Below are positions 41,392-49,031 of a DNA stretch of 64,000 nt, one piece after another. Under the pieces are notes generated by a model. The model was not told the origin of the DNA. It made no database searches and saw only the letters and a list, made by a program, of their open reading frames with translations. The stretch is taken from positions 1-64,000 of the forward strand of contig NZ_NCSM01000001.1 in assembly GCF_002224125.1 (NCBI RefSeq), given 5' to 3'. Origin of the DNA: Streptomyces sp. NBS 14/10. Lineage in GTDB: Bacteria; Actinomycetota; Actinomycetes; Streptomycetales; Streptomycetaceae. The position numbers and the translations under genes were made by a program. Position 1 is the first letter of the stretch. Each line of letters starts with the position of its first letter.

Positions 41392-42615
41392 TCAGCACCC
41401 GGGCAGGCCCGGCACGCAATTGTCCGGGATATTGGCGGACACAAAAGTCCCGGTCAGCGTCACCGTCCCGCCGTTCATGAAAATGCCGCCGCCCTGGCCC
41501 CCGGCTGTATTCCCAGTCACCTGGTCGCCGATGAGCTGGGCACTACCCGAATCGTTGTACAGACCGCCGCCGTTCTGTCCGGCGGTATTGTTGGTCATGA
41601 CGACGGATTGCATCATCAGTTGGCTGCCGAAGTTGGCGATACCACCTCCGTGACTTCCGGATGTATTACCGTTGAGCGAGCCGGAATTCATGGTGAAATT
41701 GCCGCCGCTGGTAGTGATCCCACCGCCTTCGAAGTCAATAGCGTGATTGCGCAGCACATCCACCGTGGTCAGCGTCACGTTCCCGAAGTTGGAGATCCCC
41801 CCGCCCGCGCCGCTTGCGGTGTTGTCGGAGATCTGGCTGCTGGTGGCCGACAGCGATCCCCCTGAGTTGATGTGCATGCCACCGCCGTCACCGGCGGTGT
41901 TATGCGTCACCTGACTGGAGGTGAGATCCAGTACGGCATTGTTGGCGACCTCGATACCGCCGCCGACATTGCTCGCGAGGTTTCCGGTGACCACGCTCGA
42001 CGTCAGCCTCAGCGTCCCCGCGTCGAGGATGCCACCGCCGTTGATCCCCGTGCCGGAGGTGGTCGCCGAACCGTTGGAGACCGTGATGCCGTTGAGGGTC
42101 AGGGTTCCTCCGGGGGCGACCTCCGCGATACGGAAGGCCGTGGCCGAGCCCCGGGTGATGGTCGTGTTGGCGCCGACGAGGGTCACATTCCCGGTGATCA
42201 CCGGCAGCCCGTCGGGCCCGTTCGTGCCCGGGGACACCGCCGGACCGGTGAGCGTGTAGAGACAGTTCGGCGCGAGCTGGATCACTCCGAACCCCGTGCT
42301 GTTGGCGTCGTTGATGGCGCTGATCAGCCCGGAGACATCCCCACAGGCCACTTCGGGACGCTCGCCGCCACCGCCACCGCCACCGCCCTTGCCGCCACCA
42401 CCGTCGCCGTTGCCTCGGTCATGGCCTTCGTCGTAGTCGGCGCCATGGGCGTAGTCATAGTCGTGGCCATGCTCATGACCGTGCCCGCCACCGCCACCAC
42501 CCCCGCCGCCGGCGTCCTCGGCCACCGCCGGCGCGGGGCCGCCCCACACGGACGCCGCCAGCATCATGACCGGGACGAGACCACGGAGGCCACGGAGGGT
42601 TGTCACACGTCGCAC
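41392..42615 (-). CDS. Secreted right-handed beta-helix protein (Pmp-like repeats)
   Basis: A 407-residue protein with a signal peptide (GLVPVMMLAASVWGGPAPAVA). A Gly/His/Asp-rich stretch at about 35-85 (GHGHEHGHDYDYAHGADYDEG) could bind metal. A parallel beta-helix of about 300 residues follows, with repeated NxTA-GGG and GGGI units such as VTGNLASNVGGGIEVANN, SDNTASGAGGGISNFG and TNNTAGQNGGGLYNDSG. The repeats resemble polymorphic outer membrane protein motifs. No catalytic residues can be picked out. GTG start with AAGGAG 7 nt upstream. Convergent with the secreted repeat cluster, which may share its surface location. Confidence 0.83.
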   Translation of the reverse strand: MRRVTTLRGLRGLVPVMMLAASVWGGPAPAVAEDAGGGGGGGGGHGHEHGHDYDYAHGADYDEGHDRGNGDGGGGKGGGGGGGGERPEVACGDVSGLISAINDANSTGFGVIQLAPNCLYTLTGPAVSPGTNGPDGLPVITGNVTLVGANTTITRGSATAFRIAEVAPGGTLTLNGITVSNGSATTSGTGINGGGILDAGTLRLTSSVVTGNLASNVGGGIEVANNAVLDLTSSQVTHNTAGDGGGMHINSGGSLSATSSQISDNTASGAGGGISNFGNVTLTTVDVLRNHAIDFEGGGITTSGGNFTMNSGSLNGNTSGSHGGGIANFGSQLMMQSVVMTNNTAGQNGGGLYNDSGSAQLIGDQVTGNTAGGQGGGIFMNGGTVTLTGTFVSANIPDNCVPGLPGC

Positions 42616-42741
42616 GAGGTGTCTCCTTCATCTTGCTGGAGTCCGGATGGCTCGAAGCAGCAAGATCAGCCTGAGCGGAGCGCCGGGGGACGGCATCCGC
42701 TCGGGCCCAGGTGGGTGACACCATGTGCCAAGAACGACGAA

Positions 42742-42772
42742 AACCGCAGGTCAGCGGTGCATACCTGCGGTT
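42742..42772 (-). terminator. Terminator of tRNA-Lys
   Basis: Minus-strand stem AACCGCAGGT / ACCTGCGGTT (10 bp, 11-nt loop) followed by a short T-run, 6 bp downstream of the tRNA. Confidence 0.7.
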
Positions 42773-42778
42773 CGCCAG

Positions 42779-42851
42779 TGGGTCATCAGGGGCTCGAACC
42801 CTGAACCAATGGATTAAAAGTCCACTGCTCTGCCAATTGAGCTAATGACCC
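42779..42851 (-). tRNA. tRNA-Lys (TTT)
   Basis: A 73-nt tRNA with acceptor GGGTCAT / ATGACCC plus discriminator A, D-arm TAGCTCAATTGGCAGAGC, anticodon loop CTTTTAA (anticodon TTT) and T-arm GGTTCGAGCC. CCA is not encoded. Confidence 0.95.
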
Positions 42852-42993
42852 GCACCCCCGCAGCATAGCTCGGCCGGGGGCGAAGACCCGAGCCAATACC
42901 CCACGGGGTCGAAAGGCCGTGCAACAACCGGGTGTTGCACGGCCCCTCAGTAGGCCGTTCGGTCGGCATCACAGCCGGCCGGAGGGCGGCCCG

Positions 42994-45333
42994 TCAGCCG
43001 TTGCGCTTCCAGCGCGGCTTGTCGGCGCGGCGGTCGAAGGACTGGTTGTGCGAGCGGTCGTAGGACCGGCCGCCGGTGTTGCCGGACCGGTGGTCGTCGC
43101 GGCGGGCCGGGCGGTCGTCGCGGCGGTCACGGCCGAACGGGCGGTCGCCGCCACGGTGGTTGTGGTCGCGGCGCTCGAACGGACGCCCCGGACGGTCGTC
43201 ACGGCGGTCGTCGCGGCGGTAGCCGCCACGGTCCCGGTCCTCACGACGCTCGAACGGACGGCCGCCGCGGTCGTCGCGACGCTCGTACGAGCCACGCGGC
43301 CGGTCGTCACGGCGGTCGCGGCCGAACGAGCGGTCACCACGGTCCCCGTCCCGGCGGTCCCGACGCTCGAACCCACCACGGTCGTCGCGGCGGTCGTCAC
43401 GCCGGTCGTACGAGCGGCCACCGCGGTCGTCACGGCGGTCGTCGCGGCGGTAGCCGCCACGGTCCCGGTCCTCACGACGCTCGAAGGGGCGCCCACCGCG
43501 GTCGTCACGCCGGTCGTACGAGCCACGCGGCCGGTCCTCGCGGCGGTCGCGGCCGAACGAGCGGTCACCACGGTCCCCGTCCCGGCGGTCCCGACGCTCG
43601 AAGTTGCCCCGCTCGTCACGGCGCTCGTACGAGGAGCGCCGCGGCGCCTCGTCGGCCGGGGCGGCTGCAGCGGGGGCGGCGGGCTCGGCGTCGGCCACCG
43701 CGGCCTCGGCCGAACGCTGGGCGGGCACCACGACGTCCGCCGACGCGTCGACGGGGGCGCCGGCGGCGCTCTCCGGAGCGGCAGCGGCGACGGCGGCCAC
43801 AGCGGCGGCGTCGGCCTCGGCCACGTACGCCGGGGCCACGTGCTCGCCGCGCTCCCGCGCCGCACGCGTGGTCAGCCGGTCGGCCTCCTCACGCAGCTCC
43901 GTCGCCCGCCGCTGCGCCTTCTCCAGCTCCCTGGTGAGGTCCTGGACGTCGCGCTCGGCCTGCTTGGCGGCGTTCGCGGCCGACTCGGCCTGCACCTCGG
44001 TCAGCGAGCGGGCGCCTGTGATACGCGCCACGTCCTCGTCGAAGACACCGGCGCCGCCGACGATGTGGCGCGAGGCGTCGACGCCCGCGTCCTCCATCAG
44101 CCGGAAGATCTGCCGCCGCTGGTGCGGCAGCGCCAGCGAGACGACCGTGCCGCTCTGCCCCGCCCGCGCCGTACGGCCGGACCGGTGCAGATAGTCCTTG
44201 TGGTCGCCGGCCGGGTCCACGTTCAGGACGAGGTCGATGCCGTCGACGTGGATACCGCGCGCGGCGACGTCCGTGGCGACCAGCACGTTCACATAGCCGT
44301 CCTTGAAGTCGGCCAGCGTCCGGGTCCTGGCCCCCTGCGTCATGCCGCCGTGCAGCGCCTCGGCCCGCACCCCGGCGTCGCGCAGCTGCTCGGCCACGCG
44401 GTCGGCGCCGAGCTGGGTCCGTACGAAGATGATCGTGCGGCCCTTGCGCGCGGCGATGGCGGCGGTGACGGGCGCCTTGTCCTTCGGCTTCACCACGAGC
44501 ACGTGGTGGGTCATGGTCGAGACCGCACCGGCGGAGGGGTCGACCTCGTGGGTGATCGGGTCGACCAGGTAGCGCTTGACGAGGGTGTCGATCTCGTTCT
44601 CGAGCGTCGCGGAGAACAGCAGCCGCTGGCCGCCCTGCGGCACCTGGTCGAGGATCTCGGTGACCTCGGGCAGGAAGCCCATGTCGGCCATCTGGTCGGC
44701 CTCGTCGAGGACGGCGACCTGGACCTTGTCCAGCGACGCGGCGCCGCGGTCGATGATGTCGCGCAGCCGGCCCGGGGTGGCGACGAGAATGTCGACCCCG
44801 CGCTCCAGCGCGTAGATCTGATTGCCCATCGAGGTGCCGCCGCAGACCACCTTGAGCTTGAGGCCCAGGACGTCGCCGTACGGCTGCAGCGCGTCGCTCA
44901 CCTGCATGGCGAGCTCGCGGGTCGGGGTGAGGATGAGGCCGCGGGGGCGCTTCTTCTCGGTGTGGCCGCCGGCCAGCGTGGTCAGCAGCGGGAGGCCGAA
45001 GGACAGCGTCTTGCCGGAGCCGGTGCGGCCACGGCCGAGGATGTCGCTGCCGGCCATGGCGTCCGGGATGGTCGCGGCCTGGATCGGGAACGGCGTGGTG
45101 ACGCCGTTCTGCGCCAGCTTGCGGACGATCTGCTCGGGGAGGCCGAGGTCACCGAAGGTGATCTGGGGCTCCTCGGGGGCCTGCGGCTGGTCGGTGGCCT
45201 GGCTGTCTTCGGCGGTCTGGGCGGATTCGGTGGACTGGGCGGATTCGGCGGTCTGGGTGCGCTCGGCCTGCTCGGTCAGCTCGTTCTGCTCGTCGGCAGC
45301 GGGCATGACGGCGTGGTCAGTGGCAACGGACAT
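42994..45333 (-). CDS. DEAD-box RNA helicase with long RGG/RDD-rich tail
   Basis: A 779-residue ATP-dependent RNA helicase of the cold-shock/ribosome-assembly type. After an acidic Glu/Gln/Thr tail, the core (about 60-420) shows the Q motif with FGDLGLPEQIV, Walker A GRTGSGKT, PTRELA, DEAD, SAT and HRSGRTARAGQSG. Residues 530-779 form a very basic low-complexity tail made of repeated blocks such as ERRDRRDGDRGDRSFGRDRR and GGRPFERREDRDRGGYRRDD, likely RNA-binding. The start is set at MSVATDH; GGAAGG lies about 13 nt upstream. The frame is open far beyond, but those residues are not protein-like. Confidence 0.9.
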   Translation of the reverse strand: MSVATDHAVMPAADEQNELTEQAERTQTAESAQSTESAQTAEDSQATDQPQAPEEPQITFGDLGLPEQIVRKLAQNGVTTPFPIQAATIPDAMAGSDILGRGRTGSGKTLSFGLPLLTTLAGGHTEKKRPRGLILTPTRELAMQVSDALQPYGDVLGLKLKVVCGGTSMGNQIYALERGVDILVATPGRLRDIIDRGAASLDKVQVAVLDEADQMADMGFLPEVTEILDQVPQGGQRLLFSATLENEIDTLVKRYLVDPITHEVDPSAGAVSTMTHHVLVVKPKDKAPVTAAIAARKGRTIIFVRTQLGADRVAEQLRDAGVRAEALHGGMTQGARTRTLADFKDGYVNVLVATDVAARGIHVDGIDLVLNVDPAGDHKDYLHRSGRTARAGQSGTVVSLALPHQRRQIFRLMEDAGVDASRHIVGGAGVFDEDVARITGARSLTEVQAESAANAAKQAERDVQDLTRELEKAQRRATELREEADRLTTRAARERGEHVAPAYVAEADAAAVAAVAAAAPESAAGAPVDASADVVVPAQRSAEAAVADAEPAAPAAAAPADEAPRRSSYERRDERGNFERRDRRDGDRGDRSFGRDRREDRPRGSYDRRDDRGGRPFERREDRDRGGYRRDDRRDDRGGRSYDRRDDRRDDRGGFERRDRRDGDRGDRSFGRDRRDDRPRGSYERRDDRGGRPFERREDRDRGGYRRDDRRDDRPGRPFERRDHNHRGGDRPFGRDRRDDRPARRDDHRSGNTGGRSYDRSHNQSFDRRADKPRWKRNG

Positions 45334-45390
45334 GCGAATTGCGAAACCTTCCGGAGTCTCGGCACGCGCCCAAGCTCCGTGTGATATCGC

Positions 45391-45411
45391 AAAAAACCGC
45401 CTCAGTGCGGT
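45391..45411 (-). terminator. Hairpin plus U-run in or before the helicase leader
   Basis: On the minus strand ACCGC, a 6-nt loop and GCGGT are followed by a run of five or six T. It lies 58 bp before the helicase start and 140 bp after the end of the lipoprotein gene. It could end the lipoprotein transcript or act as an attenuator in the helicase leader. The short stem keeps confidence moderate. Confidence 0.45.
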
Positions 45412-45550
45412 CAGCCACGGGAAGGTAAGGAACGCGCCACGCGGCGCTCTTCGGTTTGGCGCCGGGCAAATGGGATCAAACGATCTACCACCATACGCAC
45501 TTCCACCCCTCAAGAGCAAATCCGCCGCGCGGCGCCTGACGTGCTCTCCG

Positions 45551-46153
45551 TCACTCCGTCTCGTCGGCCTCCGGCGCCGGTGACGCGGGTGGTGACGCCG
45601 GGGCGGAGGTGGTCGGCCGCGGCGGCTCCGGGGCGCTCGACGACGGGCTGGAGGGGACAGCGGTGGAAGGCGCACCCGTGACCGACGACGAGGGCGCGGA
45701 CGGCACCGGCCGCTGCGGGCCCGGTCCGCCCTTGGGGGGCTTGGCGGGAGAGGGCTCGGCCGCGCCGGGCGCGGAGGCCGAGGCCGACCGCTTCGCCTCC
45801 TCGTCCCCCTCGTCCCCCTTCTTCCCGTCCTTCTTCTCGCCCTTTTTCCCATCCTTCCCGTTCTTGGCGTCGCCTCCGCGGTCCCCGTCCGGCCCGGCGT
45901 CCGGATACGTACGCGCCCTGCCGTCCGATGTCGCCGCGCCCCCGCCCGGCTCAGCCGCCCCGTCGCGGTCGCGGGCGCCGTGCTGCGGGCCCGGGCGCTT
46001 CGGGCCGTCGGACACGCTCGTACAGCCCGCCAGGGCCATGGCCGCGGCGACGAGCGCCGCCACCACGCATGGCCCCCGCTGGACGCGAGAGAACCGGGAC
46101 GCCCCGGAGGAGCGGGCGGGACGGTCGGGACGGGGAGCGGGCGATCCGGGCAT
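45551..46153 (-). CDS. Putative lipoprotein with Pro/Ser/Lys-rich disordered body
   Basis: A 200-residue protein whose N-terminus ends in a lipobox (VVAALVAAAMALAGCTS), so the cysteine should be lipidated and the protein anchored on the outer face of the membrane. The rest is low-complexity: Asp/Gly/Lys-rich, a KKGEKKDGKKGDEGDEE stretch, then Pro/Ser/Ala repeats to the end. No domain is recognised. ATG 46153 has GGAGG 10 nt upstream. Divergent from the metallopeptidase gene. Confidence 0.7.
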   Translation of the reverse strand: MPGSPAPRPDRPARSSGASRFSRVQRGPCVVAALVAAAMALAGCTSVSDGPKRPGPQHGARDRDGAAEPGGGAATSDGRARTYPDAGPDGDRGGDAKNGKDGKKGEKKDGKKGDEGDEEAKRSASASAPGAAEPSPAKPPKGGPGPQRPVPSAPSSSVTGAPSTAVPSSPSSSAPEPPRPTTSAPASPPASPAPEADETE

Positions 46154-46296
46154 GCGGGGCGGGCCTCCAGGCGCGTACGGACGGGACGCACTGCCCAACT
46201 GGACCCGCCCCGCCCAGGACACGCGCGACGTCGCCGTGGCGCACTGGCAAGGCCTCCGCATCCCGCATTCACCCGTCCGTCCCCGACAATGGCCGT

Positions 46297-46647
46297 GTGC
46301 TGGAGATGACGCGCGAAGCATTCGAAGAGCTGGTGAGTGAGGCCCTGGACCAGATCCCGCCGGAGCTGACGCGGGTCATGGACAACGTGGCCGTGTTCGT
46401 AGAGGAGGAACCCGACCCGTCCGCCCCTGAGCTGCTGGGCATCTACGAAGGGACGCCGCTCACGGAACGCGGCGAGTGGTACGCCGGGGTCCTGCCGGAC
46501 AGGATCACCATCTACAGGGGTCCGACCCTGCGCTACTGCGAGACGCCGGAAGACGTGGTGCACGAGGTGACCGTGACGGTCGTGCATGAGGTGGCGCACC
46601 ACTTCGGCATCGAGGACGAACGGCTCCACGAACTGGGGTGGGGCTGA
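46297..46647 (+). CDS. Minimal MMP-like zinc metallopeptidase family protein
   Basis: A 116-residue cytoplasmic protein. The C-terminal zinc motif HEVAHHFGIEDERLHELGW (HExxH with a downstream histidine) is diagnostic of the small zincin family once called DUF1025. The N-terminus (FEELVSEALDQIPPELTRVMDNVAVFVEEEP) and LGIYEGTPLTER are also typical. Start is GTG 46297 or ATG 46306; GGAG directly precedes the ATG. Activity has not been shown for most members. Confidence 0.9.
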   Translation: MLEMTREAFEELVSEALDQIPPELTRVMDNVAVFVEEEPDPSAPELLGIYEGTPLTERGEWYAGVLPDRITIYRGPTLRYCETPEDVVHEVTVTVVHEVAHHFGIEDERLHELGWG

Positions 46648-46860
46648 CCCACTGGCAGCAGGGCCCACGCGGTCGACGACCCCAAGCCCGACAAGGTCCA
46701 TGCCTGCGCACCCCACCTGGACCACGACACGCGCCGGCCGCGGGCCTGGGGCGAGATCGACCTCCGTGGACACGGTCTGGCGAAGGCCGAGGTCAGCCGC
46801 CACCCCCCGGCCGAGAACAGCCCAGGGGCACGCCCGACACCCGCTTCCTCGTAAACCGTT

Positions 46861-46890
46861 TTGGCGAACCTCACCGGCATCCCATATGCT
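46861..46890 (+). promoter_or_regulatory. Promoter of the tRNA-Glu/Asp/Phe cluster
   Basis: TTGGCG (46861-46866), 18-bp spacer, TATGCT (46885-46890), 45 bp before tRNA-Glu. The gap from 46648 to 46935 contains nothing else recognisable. Confidence 0.6.
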
Positions 46891-46935
46891 TCTCACGTCC
46901 CCGACGGCGCCGGAAGGCGCCCAGGTGGGCCATCA

Positions 46936-47008
46936 GCCCTCATCGTCTAGTGGCCCAGGACGCCGCCCTTTCAAGGCGGTAGCACGGGTTCGAATCCCGT
47001 TGGGGGCA
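46936..47008 (+). tRNA. tRNA-Glu (TTC)
   Basis: 73 nt; acceptor GCCCTCA pairs with TGGGGGC through one G-U pair; anticodon loop CTTTCAA gives TTC; T-arm GGTTCGAATCC. First gene of a three-tRNA cluster. Confidence 0.95.
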
Positions 47009-47046
47009 CGCAACACCATGTGCGAGACTAGAGCTCGCACAAGCTT

Positions 47047-47121
47047 GGTCCTGTGGAGCAGTTTGGAGTGCTCGCCACCCTGTCAAGGTGGAGGCCGCGG
47101 GTTCAAATCCCGTCAGGACCG
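47047..47121 (+). tRNA. tRNA-Asp (GTC), copy 1
   Basis: 75 nt; acceptor GGTCCTG / CAGGACC; anticodon loop CTGTCAA gives GTC; discriminator G. Identical in sequence to the copy at 53265. Confidence 0.95.
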
Positions 47122-47125
47122 CTGC

Positions 47126-47199
47126 GGCTGGGTAGCTCAGTTGGTACGAGCGTCCGCCTGAAAAGCGGAAGGTCGCCGGTTCGACCCCGGCCCCAGCCA
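47126..47199 (+). tRNA. tRNA-Phe (GAA)
   Basis: 74 nt; acceptor GGCTGGG / CCCAGCC; anticodon loop CTGAAAA gives GAA; starts 5 bases after tRNA-Asp. Confidence 0.95.
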
Positions 47200-47219
47200 C
47201 CGCAGCCCGTCAAGGGCAT

Positions 47220-47251
47220 ACACCCCCTCCAGGGTTTTCTGGAGGGGGTGT
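47220..47251. terminator. Terminator after the tRNA cluster
   Basis: 12-bp perfect stem CACCCCCTCCAG / CTGGAGGGGGTG with GGTTTT loop, extended by an A-T pair and followed by TTCTC. Also serves the convergent mscL gene. Confidence 0.85.
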
Positions 47252-47288
47252 TCTCGTATCGGCGCACCGCGCGTCAGTCTGCTGTCTG

Positions 47289-47732
47289 TCAGCCCGCCGC
47301 CCGCTCGGGCCTCGCCGGTTGATCGGTGCCGCAGTATCGGCACTTGGCGGCGGCCTCCGGAATGTCGCCGGACAGGCAGGCCGGGCAGGTCTTGGCGGGT
47401 GTGGGATCGCCGAACACGGTGATTCCGCGGCGGGCCTGGACAGCCTTGTACGGCACGACGATCAGGAAGTAGACCACCGCCATGAAGATGATGAAGTAGA
47501 TCAGCGCGGAGATGAACGAGCCGACGTCGAGGTAGGTGGTCTTGTTCCCGGCCTGGCCGAGCTGCCAGCCGAGGCCGGCCGACTTGCCGCCCTGGGCGCG
47601 GGCGATGATCGGGTTGATGACGCTGTCGGTGAACGACTTGATCAAGGTGGAGAACGCCAGGGCGACGATCAGCCCCACCGCCACGACGATGACGTCGCCA
47701 CGCATCAGGAAGTTCTTGAAACCCTTGAACAT
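47289..47732 (-). CDS. mscL: Large-conductance mechanosensitive channel with zinc-ribbon-like tail
   Basis: A 147-residue channel that opens under membrane tension to release solutes in osmotic downshock. It has the MscL N-terminus FKGFKNFLMRGDVIVVAVGLIVALAFSTLIKSFTDSVINPII and the second helix LIYFIIFMAVVYFLIVVPYKA. The C-terminus is unusual: two CxxC pairs (CPAC and CRYC, 13 residues apart) form a likely zinc ribbon in the cytoplasmic bundle. Start ATG 47732; GGGAGC lies directly before it. Confidence 0.93.
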   Translation of the reverse strand: MFKGFKNFLMRGDVIVVAVGLIVALAFSTLIKSFTDSVINPIIARAQGGKSAGLGWQLGQAGNKTTYLDVGSFISALIYFIIFMAVVYFLIVVPYKAVQARRGITVFGDPTPAKTCPACLSGDIPEAAAKCRYCGTDQPARPERAAG

Positions 47733-47819
47733 GCTCCCAGGACAGTCGATCTTGGATGGGCCGACAACCGGAACTGCTCCGAGTGGCAGACCCCCGGCCG
47801 GCCCCGCGGCTACGGCCGG

Positions 47820-48920
47820 TCAGCGGTCGTCGGGCCGGCGTACCGGTGTTTCGCGGCCGCCGGGGTGGCGGTGGCGCCAGGTCCAGAAGACCGCGCAGCT
47901 CAGCAGGGACCATCCGGCCAGCACCAGGAACGGGAAGGCGTGCTGGTACTCGCGGAAGTAGACCGCGGTGTGCTGCGCGTTGACGGAGGCGCCCGGGGGC
48001 AGCCAGCGGCCGACGTGGCCGAGGAGGGAGGGCAGCAGGGGCCAGGAGACCGCGCCGCCGGAGGAGGGGTTTCCGAGGAGCACCATCAGGCCCCAGGTCG
48101 GGATGAGCGACCACCGTCCGAAGAGGACGTTGAACATGGAGAAGACCATCCCGGAGGTGAACATCGTCAGCGCCAGGATCATCCAGGACTCCACGAAGGG
48201 CAGGTCGACCGCGCCGAGGCCCCAGTCCACGATGGCCGCGATCGCGAAGCCGCCGAGCAGCGCGTACGCGATGGTGAAGGCGATCCGCTCCGCCGGGTCG
48301 AGGGCCCGGGCGTTCACGCTCAGCTGGATGGCGCCGATGAAGCCGATGATCACCGCGGCGAGCGAGATATAGAAGATCGCGAGGCCGCGCGGATCGCCCG
48401 GCTGCAGCGGGTTCACGTCCCTGACCAGGACCGGCACCCCCAGCGCCCGGCCCACCTTCGGCCCGGCCGCGGTCAGCACCTGGGCCACCGAGGAGCCCGA
48501 GGCGCTGGAGACGTCCATGCCCACGCCGCGGCCGTGCGGCCGGAGCACCACGAAGACGGTCTGCTGGTCGACGGCCTTCAGGGCACTTCGGCGCGTGGGG
48601 TAGACATGCAGCCGGAGCGAGGCGTGGAGGGCCTTCTCCATGCCGGCGACGAAGGCCTTCTCGGTAGGGGTGCCGGGGACCACGACGGCGGTGGGGATGC
48701 GGTGCGGGGTGGGGTTGGCGAAGGCGTACGTGTACGAGCCGGCGAAGAGGCCCGCGCCAGCGGCGATGATCACTACGACGACCGTCGCGGGGAAGTACGG
48801 AGAGTGTCTGAAAGTCGACCACCAAGATCGGCGCCCCCGCTCCCGCCGCCCACCCTCGGCCTGGTCATGTCCACCGCCACTCCCCCCATCGGCCCTGTCG
48901 TCGCTCGCCTCGTTGCCCAT
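47820..48920 (-). CDS. ABC-2/YhgE-Pip-like membrane protein
   Basis: A 366-residue membrane protein. A polar N-terminus is followed by one membrane segment (about 45-67), an extracytoplasmic domain (about 68-180, TEKAFVAGMEKALHASLRL) and five to six further segments (GLAIFYISLAAVIIGFIGAIQL and onwards). That layout resembles ABC-2-type permeases and the DUF3533/YhgE family, but no ATPase gene is adjacent. Divergent from hrpA. Function unknown. Confidence 0.75.
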   Translation of the reverse strand: MGNEASDDRADGGSGGGHDQAEGGRRERGRRSWWSTFRHSPYFPATVVVVIIAAGAGLFAGSYTYAFANPTPHRIPTAVVVPGTPTEKAFVAGMEKALHASLRLHVYPTRRSALKAVDQQTVFVVLRPHGRGVGMDVSSASGSSVAQVLTAAGPKVGRALGVPVLVRDVNPLQPGDPRGLAIFYISLAAVIIGFIGAIQLSVNARALDPAERIAFTIAYALLGGFAIAAIVDWGLGAVDLPFVESWMILALTMFTSGMVFSMFNVLFGRWSLIPTWGLMVLLGNPSSGGAVSWPLLPSLLGHVGRWLPPGASVNAQHTAVYFREYQHAFPFLVLAGWSLLSCAVFWTWRHRHPGGRETPVRRPDDR

Positions 48921-49031
48921 GAGGTCACGCTAGAACGGACATCGCGGACATACCTCTCGACGTGGCCTGGACAACACAGGACGGAAATAGGTTCGCCAGC
49001 CGTTTTCGAGAGGTGAGATCCTGGAGCCCGT

